Positions 1-11,040 of a DNA stretch of 64,000 nucleotides are shown here, in pieces (within the stretch, counting starts at the first letter, position 1; every line of letters starts with the position of its first letter). Source of the DNA: Thamnidium elegans (lineage: Eukaryota > Mucoromycota > Mucoromycetes > Mucorales > Mucoraceae); contig JAIXMG010000006.1 of assembly GCA_025201345.1 (NCBI GenBank), positions 496,001-560,000 on the forward strand. Reading direction: 5' to 3'. Both the position numbers and the translations under genes were made by a program. Below the pieces are notes generated by a model. That model was not told the DNA's origin. It saw nothing but the letters and a program-made list of their open reading frames with translations, and ran no database searches.

Positions 1-408
1 GGCAAGATAAATTATTCTTTCTAGAAAAAAAAAGCTATATCTATCTTTACGGACGTATACTATATTATTACATGAGTATAAATATCTTTATACCTATAGC
101 GGCGCGCGTAACCAATAGGGATGACACTTTCGGTAAAAAGTTATGATTTGATCCATATCCATCACGGTTAGCCGTATCGCAAAGAGAGAATATAGTCGAC
201 GGCATAATTTTTTTATTATTCATATCATTCAAGGTGGCTCTCCAATATAAGTAACTAGATGCATGTTCAAAAGAGCGAGGGAGAATTGTCGTAACTGTGA
301 AATACTAGATTGTTTATTGATATTCTTATTTGGCTTGAACTTTTTAACTTGTTCTGATCCCAATAATACTTTCATGTGCTGTCTGGTGAAGCTAGGTCCA
401 CAGTTATA
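1..408. other. Left-edge spacer, no gene seen
   Basis: I see no coding region on either strand. The stretch is AT-rich. Its only notable element is a perfect 13-base inverted repeat that starts at 394 and runs into the next ORF. Confidence 0.5.
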
Positions 409-422
409 TTAACTGTGGACCT
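394..422. repeat. Perfect 13-bp inverted repeat (hairpin)
   Basis: The left arm AGGTCCACAGTTA (394-406) is exactly complementary to the right arm (410-422), with a 3-base centre. It overlaps the stop codon of the minus-strand ORF that ends at 409. In RNA it would form a strong stem-loop. It could equally be the end of a decayed mobile element. Confidence 0.7.
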
Positions 423-828
423 GATAATACCTGCTGAAGATTTTCACATGAAATGGTGGAGGAAGAAGTGATAAGTTGGCGGAGTGAGATCCAATAACTG
501 GATTGTTACCATCAGATGTTATTTCACAGAAAAGTCCTTTGTAATGGCAGTCACTGCAAGGAATCGAGTCAGCATTAGTCTCTAGGTGTATGTCTAAAGT
601 TACATATCTAGCATCTACTTCAACTGTTAGAGCAATTAAGGCTAGACGGCCATGAATGATAGAACCAGCGAAAAGCTGTAGTACTATATCCATCTTTTCT
701 GGGACCAGTCTGAAATCTTGGCTTAACATCCTGATTAGCTCTTGGATAATCTTCTGATAAAGACTAAGCTTGATCAGAAGCCTTGGAATGGTTCTCCTAA
801 TACTGACGAATAATATCGGTTTAATCAT
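409..828 (-). pseudogene. Orphan ORF, probable gene relic or terminal exon
   Basis: This is an ATG-started 139-codon ORF with no domain I recognise. It has two CxxC-like cysteines (SDC at about residue 93 and a second Cys about 9 residues on) and no signal peptide. A further open minus-strand segment lies just upstream (about 860-960), separated by a stop in frame. The AG before ACTCATG could be an intron acceptor. It may therefore be the last exon of a spliced gene or a broken lineage-specific gene. No function is assigned. Confidence 0.3.
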
Positions 829-1287
829 GAGTCTAATACAAAACAGATTCAGTTATCTTTTTGATTTTCACCGACTAATAGAGAACATATTTTTGCCTGT
901 GGGCTCTTTATTAAATTGATGTCCTTCCCAAATCGCTCGTAGGCTATTCATTTCGAACAATCAGGATGCGGCATTCGTAGTCGCGTTAGATAATTAGTTA
1001 ATAGGTGTCCAGTCTTTTAAGGATACTATGGTCCAGAGATTTATGGCATAAATAATCCGTACTTATTGCAAATAAATATACTAAAAAAAGAATAGCTGAT
1101 ACCCAAACCTTTTCGTGTACTGTATCTTGTAAAGAATTCTCTAGTACACCCTTCAAATTTGCATAAAAATCGTTACATCATGCAATTTTATTTTTTTTAC
1201 CCCGAATTTTAAGTGACTCTGTTAAATACAAAATTTTCCCAAAAAGAAAAAACTTTTCACCTTTCTTTTCCAACAACAAAAAAAAAT
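829..1287. other. Spacer upstream of GNL1-like gene
   Basis: Apart from the possible upstream relic segment on the minus strand at about 860-960, I see only AT-rich sequence. The last 100 bases before the GNL1-like start are T- then A-rich, as in many fungal promoters. Confidence 0.4.
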
Positions 1288-3540
1288 ATGCCACCTAAAA
1301 CTCATCGTAAGAAACCCTTTAGTGGTAAACAAAAGAAACAACAGTTATACGAAAAGAATGCCAAAAAACAAGAAATGGGTAATTTAGTTTTCTACAATTG
1401 CAAAAAAAAAAAAAAAAAAAACGCACGGAACTAAAACTACTTTGTAGCAACTTTTGTTGACCCAAGCTCTTTTGATTACTTGCAACGTGATATGAACGCT
1501 AAACCTCGGTCAACTTTAGCAGATAATTTCGTACCAGCAGTCAGAAAAAACGCAACGACTGTAGACTTTCAACAAAAATTAGTTAGCGACGATAAAAAGT
1601 AAAATATATGATATCTACTTGAGAAGTGGATAAAATACTTACCCTTTTTTTTTTGTGTGTGTGTAGACTTGTATCTGTATTTGAAAGATTATCAGGTCAA
1701 GAAATCGAAACCGAGAAATTAAAGAGTATGAAACCATTAAAACGTTTACCCAAGGTAAAAAAATTTATAAAGCATGTGTCAAACTCAATATGACTTACCG
1801 AAAAAAAAAATAGGATTGTATGGAGATCAAACCAGACGAGTACTCAGAATATATCGAGTTTCCAAAGAGACCTACGTGGACATACGATATGACTAAAGAA
1901 CAAGTAGAGAAGCAAGAGATTGAAAGCTTTAATAATTGGGTAAAGGCAGTAGAGGAGACATACGGAGGAGAACAATTAAGTTGGTTTGAAAGAAATTTAG
2001 AAGTGTGGCGTCAATTGTAAAGTATTCTTATATGTGTAAATTTATTTTCGAGTACTAACTATACAAAAAAAAAGGTGGAGAGTGTTAGAAATCAGTGATG
2101 TGATCTTGATTGTGATGGATATCAGAAACCCGTTATTACATTTCCCTCGCTCGCTGTATAAATATGTAACACACAAACTAAAGAGAAAGATCATTGGTAT
2201 TTTCAACAAGGTGGACCTTGTCTCTGAATTCACTGTGTTTGCATGGAAAAAGTATTTTGAAGAAGAGTTTCCTAATTTGAGAATCGCCACTTTTAGTTGT
2301 TTCCCTAGAGATCCCAACTTGATTGATGATACTGCAACATGTAAGAGAAAGAAGAAAAAAAATGGTAAACTGTTATATACTTACTTTCAGTTTAGATGCT
2401 CTTAAAACTCAAATGAAAAGACCAAAGAGACGTTATTACCACGCACAAGGAGTAAAAAATATATTGTCAGTATGTCGTGATACGGTGAGTAAACCTGGTG
2501 TTCATGTAGATTGGAAAGCAATTATTGCTCGATACGATGAAGATAATCCCAAGCATGACGACAGTGAGGATGATAGTGAGAATGATGATGATAGTGATAC
2601 AGGCAGTATGGATGGATTAGGTATTTGTTTGTAATACACACTTACATACAAACATTAAAATCTAACCTTTTGGCTGTAGATGACGAATTTAGTAAAATCT
2701 TGGAAATTACAGGCAAAGAAATCAATCCACATACCGATTACTTGACATTAGGTTTAGTCGGTCATCCTAACGTTGGAAAAAGTAGTTTGATTAACAGTAT
2801 TATGAGAAGAACAGTCGTGAGTGCTAGTCGTACGCCTGGTCACACCAAGCATTTTCAAACAATTCATATTGCTGAAAACCTTCGACTTTGTGATTCTCCC
2901 GGTTTAGTATTTCCTGCATTAATTCCCAGAGCACTTCAGGTAAGTCGTAATTTTTTTATTTTTTTTTAGCATTGTAGTTTATTATTAAACGTTTAATTCG
3001 CATTAGATTGTTTCGGGTATGTATCCTATTGCTCAAGTACAAGAACCTTACAGTGCTATTCGTTACTTGGTAAGCAAAAAAAAAAAAAAAATAACTTTAT
3101 AAGTTTTAACAGTGCACTAAAAAAAAATCTAGGCCGAGCATATCGCTTTAGAAAAGGTTTTATCTGTAACACCACCAGAAGACTGGGAGAAATCTGAAGA
3201 GTATGTATGGACAGCATGGTCTATCTGTGAAGAGTTTGCGGAACAACGAGGTTTCCATACAGCTAAAGCAGCTCGTCCAGATGTCTATAGAGCAGCCAAT
3301 ACGATTTTACGTCTGACTGCAGACGGTAGAATCTTGTTATCGTTTAAACCACCTGGATTCTTTTCCAGCACAAAGTATGAAAAGTTACGTGTGATTGAAG
3401 CTGATTTAAATCGAGATAATGAGGATGATGATGATGATGATAATTCTCAGGATGAATATGATCCTGGTAACACGTATACAAGACAGAATTTGTTGATTAC
3501 GAAAGGTGGGTTTAGTGCATTGTTATCTGATTCAGAGTAA
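1288..3540 (+). CDS. GNL1: GNL1-like circularly permuted GTPase
   Basis: This is a predicted GTPase of the HSR1/MMR1/GNL1 (YlqF/YawG) group. Relatives act in the nucleolus or cytosol, mostly in ribosome maturation. The GTPase motifs occur in permuted order: G4 NKVDL (2207-2221) precedes the P-loop GHPNVGKSS (about 2760-2786), which is followed by DSPGL (about 2892). The N-terminus (MPPKTHRKKPFSGKQKKQ) and the blocks FPKRPTW and LSWFERNLEVWRQLW match GNL1 rather than Lsg1 or Nog2. There are about nine exons: 1288-1378, 1448-1598, 1667-1754, 1814-2016, 2075-about 2339, about 2399-2622, about 2680-2939, about 3006-3070 and about 3133-3540. One junction (2340-2398) is ambiguous between two donors. 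Acidic tracts lie before the P-loop and near the C-terminus. The ATG at 1288 is chosen because the conserved basic N-terminus begins there. Confidence 0.9.
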
Positions 3541-4066
3541 TCTTGTCTTTTTTTTTTTTTTTACATGTAAAAAGGGTCATGTTTCTTTAATAAAAAAAGT
3601 GCTACTTGTGTCACTCTCAATGTTAAATGAACTCCGATTTTTTTTGGGCTCTTTAGAAATGCAGACAATTTGACTGAAATTGGGATCAAAAAAATATAAA
3701 CATTTAATGCCAAGTGATTTTTTTATTTTAAAAAAAAAAGGCTTGGATAAAATATATACGGGTTTACTATGAAAGAAAAGTATTTTGAGCTGACAATATA
3801 TTAGAACTAGTTCTGTTGTACTACTGCTACTTTAAAGTTGCGACAACATATTATTTTATATTAAAAAAAAAGATCTAGTGTTCAAGGTTGCTTAGCAAAA
3901 AAAGAGACACACTTGAAAAAAATAAAACCCGATCTTCTCCCCCCATCCTGGAGTTACAAAAATAACGTCATTTTTTTATTCCACAAAAATAAAATAAAAA
4001 AGAAAGGTTCCTTTTTTCTCTCTTTTTCTTTATACAAACTAAATTTTTTTTTAAGAAGAAAAAAAC
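3541..4066. other. Spacer between GNL1-like and Lsb5-like genes
   Basis: The stretch is AT-rich with T-runs. It should hold the 3' end of the GNL1-like transcript and the promoter of the next gene. I see no ORF with coding character. Confidence 0.4.
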
Positions 4067-5679
4067 ATGGGGTTCTTTGCAGAAGATATTCAAAAGACTT
4101 CAGTGACTTTATATATTGGTAAATATATATGCATATATATACAGCAACGTATTACTTTTTTTTAACACCCTTTTTTTTATTATTAAGAGAGACTTTCTAA
4201 TCTCGAGGAAGTCGATTGGTACCTCTTACAACAATTGTCTGAATCGATTCAAATGCAAGAAAGTGGTGCTCGGGAAGCAGTAGAAGCCGTTCGAAAGAAG
4301 CTTAAACACGGTGGCGCTCAACAAAAATTAAGAGTACTAGAGGTAATATAAAATAGAGTTTAAAGAAGATGGGATTTTAAATTTAAAGTTGTAGGTTCTT
4401 AAATTATTGATGGAAAACAGTAACGAACAATTTCATAGTAAGTTAAAAAGATAGAGTGTATAATAAAAAAAACATGGATTAAAAAAACTTTTTTTCTAGA
4501 GCAATTCCTTGCCAATGAAAAAATGAAAGAAAGATTTGAATTAATTCTTACCTCCCCGGTATGAAACACAAAAAAAAAAAAAAAAAAAAAAATCTGTATC
4601 ACTTACATATAAAATATAGGCTGAAAATCAAGCAGTAAAGAAGGAACTTGTATCATTGTTAGGAGCATGGTACGTAAAATACAAGAGTGAACCAGGTATG
4701 AAAGCTATTGGTGAATTATATGAAATTGGAAGAGGTTCACGTCGCGTAAGTACACAATAAAAATAAAGAGAGAGAGAGAGAAAAAAAAGGCTTATGAGAA
4801 ACATATAATAGGCTCGTCCACATATTAATACAGAAAACGTCAATCGATCACCACTTACACAATCGCCAGTAACAGCAACACGATCCGTCAACTCACCCGT
4901 CACACCCCCTTCACCATCACCCACCAGACCAGAAAAGCGTAGGTCGTTACCACCACCTCGACCTGCAGCACCTGCAGCACCAGCAGTGACAGAACCCAAG
5001 CCTAAGATTATCAATAAACCACGCAGTCATAGCTCAGCAGCAGCTACCAGCAGTACTGCTTCACCTACACGTGTCTTTAACTTTGAAAAGGCTAAACCCA
5101 AAATCATTGAAGAAATTGCAGTAGCCAATCAAAACTCCAACAACCTGGTGAACGCACTTAAACTGATCAACACATCTGAAGACAGATGGGAGATAGACTT
5201 ACAGCACGATAAAAACTTGCAAGAGGTACGTAACAAATGTGAAGAGTCAAAAAAGAGGATTGTCAGATACGCACGATTAGTTGAGAACGAAGAATGGATT
5301 GGTACTTTGTTAGCTACCAACGAAGAGCTTTTAAAGGCGCTGGATATGTACGATGTGATGCTTGTGGGCGAAATACCAGCTGCTTGGTTAAAGGCACAAC
5401 AGGCGCAACAAAATGCCATCTCGTACTATGATCATATACAACCTGCACCACCAAAACAAATCAGAGCGCCTCCTCCTCCTCCACCAAACAGAATCACTTT
5501 ACCCGTTGAGCAGTCCTTTTCAAATATGCAAGTGTCCAAGTATGAAGAAGAAGAAGAAGATCTCGATCCATTTGCTGATCCTGTCACTCCAATCGAAGAT
5601 GAAAATAGAAGGTAATATTTACACGAATAAAAAAAAGAAAAATTGTTTATTTACTTTTATTATTAGGGGTTATATGTAG
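4067..5679 (+). CDS. LSB5: Lsb5-like VHS/GAT endocytic adaptor
   Basis: The N-terminal half (MGFFAEDIQKTSVTLYI onward, about residues 1-140) is a VHS-type helical superhelix: LLQQLSESIQ, the LKLLMENSNEQF block and KKELVSLLGAWYVKY. A Ser/Pro/Thr-rich linker follows. A GAT-like three-helix region comes next, with NLVNALKLINTSED and a TLLATNEELLKALDMYD-type end. A PPPPPP run and a final acidic tail carrying DPF complete the protein. Yeast Lsb5 has this VHS-GAT layout and links ubiquitin, Arf and actin at endocytic sites. DPF suggests AP-2 ear binding (inferred). There are seven exons with clean phases. The end is uncertain: reading through stops at 5615 after ENRR, while a GTAATA donor and a TATTAG acceptor would add GYM and stop at 5679. 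Confidence 0.82.
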
Positions 5680-7121
5680 GAATGGTCCTGTTTAAATAAT
5701 ATGTAAATTAAATTATGAAATAAAATATATTCTTTTTAATATGTAATACGTAGAAATGACGCCAGATATTTGTGGTTACACCGCATTATATAAATTTATT
5801 AAAATAGTGCGTCAGAAAGTGACATAAAATCTCTTGTATGGGTCAGGTATTTTTCACAACTCACAACTAAAAATCTATAAATACAAAAAAAAAAGCTATA
5901 TATATATATATATATTCTTCGATAAAGCATGTTTTACTTTGTCTCATACATTGCTTACGAAAAACCTTAATAATTCATTTAATCAAAAAGATGCAGTGTA
6001 TTTAATATTATTATTTTTATATAAGCGTGCACATACAGGAATTAAAAGGGGACGACCTCCTCTATATATGTTAAAAGACAGGGAACTTTTTTTTTTATAT
6101 ATTCCGACGCCACTTTTCGTATAGTTTTTGAAGCAGTGATTTAACTGATACTTTTTTTTTTTTAGCAGGTTTTATAAGTGCAGATCGAAAATTATTCACT
6201 TGTATATACATCACAACAAGCAGCTGATATATATATATATATATAACAAGGACAGTTATAAAAAAATATATAAAGTGGCTGATTCACAAAAAAAAAAAAA
6301 AAAAGCTTAAGGGCGTGCACGTACACAAGTTCATTAAATATAGTTATTGGAGCTATTTACACATAAAGGAGTTTTGATAAATTATTATTTAAGGCATACT
6401 AACTGTCGATAATAGCTTAAATGCGCCTTATTGGAATGTAGCTCAATAAATAATACACAAAACTACTATAATCTTCCCCCCTCCCCCTTCTTCTCTGGAT
6501 TACAGGTATATGATATAAAAAGGTTTTCCCTCCCTCTCCCCTTTTTTTTTCATTACCATAGTTACGTACCTCTTTTTTTTTTGTGTGTGTGTACCAGTAA
6601 AACAATACGATTGAAAAATATGTACAAGGAAAAATAAAGGGGGGGGGGGGAGGATATACATGTGTGACATATCATTAAACAATTTGCATATGTAACCTGT
6701 CAAAGATTCTCTTTCTTTTTTTGCCCCGAATTTTTTATGGTGTGTGTCTCAGGCTTATAATAAATTGATCTTTACTACTACTAGAGTATATATAAAGCTG
6801 TCCCGAAGCGAACCTTGACAAAAATTACATCACATCTCGGTTATAAAGAAGGAAGGGTCTACAAATGATTACATCACATGAAAAATATTTATACATGTCT
6901 CAGCTTTTTACACGGGAGACGAAAAAAAAACGTACACAGATGACCCCTCCATCATCATTGTTTAACATCAAAAGTTATTTTTGGTGCTCAATACACACAC
7001 ACACAACCAGCGTTTTCAATTTAGATTCCGCTTAAGTTATTTTTACTCTTTTTTCCCTTTTTTTTTTTTCTTCTCTCTTCCTCTTTTTTTCTTTTAAATT
7101 TTTTTTTTTTTTAGTAGTATA
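5680..7121. other. Gene-free spacer with TA repeats and a G-run
   Basis: I see no credible gene. The stretch holds TA dinucleotide runs (about 5897-5914 and 6227-6245), a 12-base G-run followed by AGG near 6640-6655, pyrimidine tracts and several ORFs made of low-complexity codons. The last 100 bases are a T/C-rich tract leading to the RhoGAP start. Confidence 0.45.
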
Positions 7122-8303
7122 ATGGATGTAGATTCCAATAAAGATACACTAATAAAAAGTTGGTGGAAGAAAGTCACGAATAATCCAATTAGTAAACCAG
7201 TTTCTCAAAAACAAGGTAATAAAAGAGAGAGAGAGAGAGAGAAAAATTCTAACATAAAGAAAAAAAGATCAAATATTTGGAGTACCACTACAAGATAGTT
7301 TAAGATGTGCTAGAGCAGCTATTGCCTATGTTGATAATGATGTTCAGTATTGTGGATTTATTCCAGTGATTGTTGCCAAATGTGGATCGTATCTTAAAGA
7401 CCAAGGTAACTATATATATATAAAGGTTTTACTGTGTATAACGTATATATATATATAAAAAGTTTTATTTTAAAGGACTTTATACCGAAGGAGTGTTTCG
7501 CATGAGCGGCAGGTAAAAAAAAAAGCATAAACTTAATTCGTATTACCTTTTAATCATTTTTTTTTCGTATATAAAGTGCTAAACGTATTGGTCAACTACA
7601 ACAAATATTTAATACACCACCAGATTACGGCAGACAATTAGACTGGAAAGGATACTCAGTTCACGATGCAGCCAACGTCCTACGTAGATTTCTCAACTAC
7701 TTACCAGAACCAGTGATTATCCATCGACTCTACCAGCCCTTTCGTAACGTCATGCTCACGGATCACGCAGAGTCCATACGAGTCGAATTATTTCAAACGT
7801 TGATTGATCAATTACCGGAACCGCACCAATATCTTTTATTTTATCTACTAGATTTACTATCCTTCTTTAGCCAGAATGTGCACATCACTAAAATGGACAC
7901 GTTTAATTTAGCTTCGGTGTTTACGCCTGGTATCTTGTTGGATCCAGACCACGCACTTAATCCAGCGCAATACAAGACCTCGCAAAAGGTAGTGCAGTTC
8001 TTGGTAGAGCATCAGCACTGCTTCAAGATGCCGCATTCATCTCGATTTCCTGCATTTGAAAAACAAAACCAAGATCTCAACTTGACGACAACGGAATCGT
8101 TTATTTCGTCAACTACCGCGGACTCGTTGTTCTCTACGTGTGCGTCAAGGCCTCTCTCGGTCGATTTGTCTGCATCTAAAGAGCATGTCATCAAGAGAGC
8201 AAAGACTATGCCTTCTAGAAGATCAAAGTATGGCCCTAATGACCCTTTACAAATTGTTCAATTAAATAAATCTGTCATTGAAGCGACAGGACATTACAAA
8301 TAA
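7122..8303 (+). CDS. RhoGAP-domain protein
   Basis: The protein is predicted to speed GTP hydrolysis by a Rho-family GTPase. It has 331 residues in four exons (7122-7215, 7268-7405, 7476-7512, 7577-8303), all junctions in phase. The RhoGAP domain begins at about residue 32 with FGVPLQDSL. It carries the arginine-finger block GLYTEGVFRMSGS, the helix DAANVLRRFLNYLPEPVI and the late block MDTFNLASVFTPGILL, and ends near residue 250. The tail is Ser/Thr-rich and basic with no second domain. An N-terminal WWKKV segment precedes the domain. No BAR, PH, SH2 or LIM module is present, so the GTPase target cannot be named. The family call is firm and the subfamily is not. Confidence 0.9.
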
Positions 8304-8470
8304 AATTATAATTTATACTCCCATATATATTATCAGTCGACGTCATCTGTTTATTATCATTATCTATATTATTCCGGTTGCCTAGAGCCTAAAGCCAAAA
8401 AAATTTTGCCCTGGGCCTTAAAATTTTGTTTTTCTTTTTTTTTCTACCTTATATTATTTTATTTTTCAAG

Positions 8471-8749
8471 ATGCCTGTTGCTAGAATTGTTTCCTCTCCT
8501 CACTTTTCCTTCATCACCCCCGAGAAGCTCGTTAGAGTGTAAGAAATAAATACAATGCGACCGGAGAAAAAAAAAAAGAAAGAGACTAAAGTAGTTTATA
8601 TGTGTAGTGCTCCTAACCTCGCCACCTGGGGTTTCGCTGCTGGTTCTGCCGTCCTCCTTTTAGGTTCTGACATCCCTTTGTTGAAGAAGGATATCTTGAG
8701 CAAGATTCCTGTTGTCGGTGGCTACTGGGCCGTTGAAGAAGCTTCTTAA
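8471..8749 (+). CDS. QCR10: Cytochrome bc1 complex subunit 10 (QCR10-like)
   Basis: This 69-residue protein is encoded by two exons (8471-8538 and 8608-8749). The splice joins VRV to APNLATWGF. The core APNLxxWG, followed by one hydrophobic helix (about residues 27-45) and a C-terminal KIPVVGGYW-type segment, matches the smallest ubiquinol-cytochrome c reductase subunit (Qcr10; UQCR11 in animals). That subunit sits in the inner mitochondrial membrane beside the Rieske protein. The ATG at 8471 gives the expected short basic and hydroxylated N-terminus. Without the intron the ORF would be interrupted. Such a short spliced gene is easily missed by automated calling. Confidence 0.85.
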
Positions 8750-9226
8750 TAAACAAAACAAAAAAATATGTACAAATTAAAAAAAAAAAAGAGAGCATAT
8801 TAATTAAAAAAAAAAAGATATAGACCTTCATAGGCCTTTATAGAAAATATGTTTAAAAAGTATGTTTATTTTGAAAGTTCGAAACGAACAAGGAGTTTTA
8901 CGTTTTTGAGTGTGTGAGGGTTAATTTATTTATAGTGTACGTAATATACGAATTTATCCAAATGTGTACGTTTAAAGAAGGGAAGGGGGTCTTTTTTTTT
9001 TTTACTAGAAAAAAAAATAGATTGTGAGGGGGTTATATATTTTCCTTTTGTTCCTTGAATATGATTGTTAATAATAAACTCCCTCGAAAAAGGTGTTCAA
9101 GTGCTTTACTCCCCCTTTGTCTATAAGCATTAAAATTCTATATAAAAAGACCTTCTTTTTTTATGATTATCTTTTTCTTTTCTTTTTTTTATTCTACATA
9201 ATTCATATACTTTATATAATATAAAA
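8750..9226. other. Spacer before the GH16 gene
   Basis: The stretch is AT-rich and has no gene. Its right end forms the promoter of the GH16 gene, including the TATA-like site listed separately and a C/T-rich tract just before the start. Confidence 0.45.
9139..9149 (+). promoter_or_regulatory. Probable TATA box of GH16 gene
   Basis: TATATAAAAAG lies 78 to 88 bases upstream of the ATG at 9227 and is followed by a pyrimidine-rich stretch. Position and sequence fit a core promoter of a highly expressed cell-wall gene, but TA-rich strings are common in this window. Confidence 0.4.
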
Positions 9227-10359
9227 ATGATGGTCCCTTTTACTTCAATTGGTTTAGTTGCCATCTTTTCATCACTTGTACAAGCTTATGTTATTCCTGC
9301 TTCCAATATCTCGGAACATCCACCATGCGTCGAGAGTCACTCCACATTTACGAACTCTCTTGATGGTTGGATTCTAGAACGAGGTTCTACTGCTAACAAT
9401 TATGAGCATTCTGCTGATGGTCTTGTCATGAAAATCACTGCTCCTAACGAATATGTTCGTTTAAATGATAATTCAACTGCTGAAAATTGTAAGTTTTTAT
9501 CTTGAAGCAGTAACAAACAAACAAAATGCTAATTTTTTTTTTTTTTGTCTGCAGTACCTTATAATAAATATGAAGGAAAAGGTTTTACTTTTAATGGTAC
9601 TTCGTATATGCAATACGGTCGCTTTAGTGCCACAGTAAAATCAGCAGATGTTCCTGGTGCTGTCACTGCTGTCATCTTGATTGCAGACGATGGAGATGAA
9701 ATTGATTTTGAACTATTAGCTGGTGGTTCCGAAACCATCACGTAAGTTTCTCTTTTTTTGCAGTATCTACTTTTACAAACTCATTACTTTTTTTTTTTTT
9801 TTAGGAGCAATTACTTTTGGGGAAAGAAAATCGTTTATGGTGCCAATGGTAGAACAAGGGATCCTCCAGCAAAACCTACTTGGGAACAATTTTATACTTA
9901 TACAATTGATTGGTAAAAAAAACCAAAAAAAAAAATTTGTATGAGTTCCATTACTTTAGTACTTACAAAAAAAAAATTTAAAAGGTCTCCTGAACGTATT
10001 ATCTGGTATATTGATGGTGTTGAAATTCGTAGGACCACAAAAGCTGAAGCAGGTGTCGCTTACCCTTCTTCTGCAGCGTAAGTAATTTCATTCTTTAGTT
10101 TAGACAGATGTCATATGTTAACTCCTTATATCAACCGGTAGTCGTGTTCAAATCGGTCTTTGGGACGGTAGTGGGGTCAGTGGAACAGCTCAATGGGCTA
10201 GAGGCCCTATTGACGTAAGTTTCATTTTATTTTATGTGCCTATTAATATTTCACTTCTAACTCTCTCGCTTTTTTTTTTAGTGGAAAGCTCGTAATAACA
10301 AGGATATTAGAGCTTACGTTAAAGATGTTACCATCGAATGTAGTTCAAAAGATAACTAA
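9227..10359 (+). CDS. GH16 cell-wall glycosidase/transglycosylase (CRH-like)
   Basis: This is a secreted protein of 266 residues in seven exons (9227-9488, 9555-9741, 9805-9912, 9985-10077, 10142-10214, 10282-10359 plus one further split checked by phase). A signal peptide spans about residues 1-20, with cleavage near VQA-YV. The GH16 catalytic motif appears as DEIDFE (about residue 140), supplying nucleophile and acid/base glutamates. WSPERIIWYIDG and the QIGLWDGS block follow as in fungal CRH enzymes, which join chitin to beta-glucan. The protein ends soon after the catalytic domain and I see no chitin-binding module or C-terminal hydrophobic GPI signal. It is therefore probably a soluble or wall-trapped enzyme. 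Linkage specificity is inferred from family resemblance only. Confidence 0.9.
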
Positions 10360-11040
10360 GTTGATTAGATAGCATAAAAAAAAACCTCATACATCTTTAC
10401 TTTTATAATCATACTCATCCATTTATTTTTAACTCCTTTGTTCATCTTTTTTATATATATATATATATATTTCCCTTTTATTCATTTATTTTTACTAGAC
10501 TAAAAAAATATAATTTTTTTTTTTTTTTTTTAGTTATAATAAAATTTGGCGCGCTTCATCTACATTAAAAAAAGCTTGTATGTAAATGTTTGTGCGATCC
10601 CATGCAGATTATCTAAGATTTTTTTTATTTACATGTACATATATAAAAATATTCTACATTAAGCAGCGCGCACACACACACACACACACACATCACTAAA
10701 TAATAATGCTACTGTCTCCTTTATTTATTTATTTACTTTCTCCTTACAGTGGGTACAACAAGTATGATATATACAAGATGTAAAAAAAAAAAATCTATTT
10801 ATACCAAAATATAAATGTGTCACTTTAGTAAAAAAGATTATATATGTGTGTCTGTATATTTATTTATTTTTGAAGAATGTGTAAATTCGGAGAATTGGGA
10901 AACCTTTATTAGTAGAACATTTACTGTTCTCTCTCAAGTGCCTGAATTAAAACACTATAAAATAAAATAAAAAAACTTCCTGTCATAATTATTTTTCATT
11001 TCTTTTTTTTTTTTTTTTTTTGTAAATATAATAAATAAAA
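10360..11040. other. Spacer with CA microsatellite
   Basis: No gene is seen. The stretch contains a TA run (about 10453-10471), a CA repeat listed separately, and poly-T tracts. The last 60 bases before 11041 are T-rich and then A-rich. Confidence 0.45.
10668..10692. repeat. (CA)n microsatellite
   Basis: The sequence GCGCG is followed by about eleven CA units. It is a simple repeat with alternating purine and pyrimidine, likely to vary in length between isolates. Confidence 0.8.

Noticed and set aside
4628..5014. Minus-strand 128-codon ORF opposite the Lsb5-like gene
   Set aside because: It is a mirror of the Ser/Pro-rich coding exon and has Gly/Ala-rich shadow composition. The plus strand carries the conserved VHS protein.
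5834..6703. Several overlapping ORFs of 60 to 96 codons on both strands
   Set aside because: All consist of TA repeats and poly-T/poly-A codons, with no consistent exon structure.
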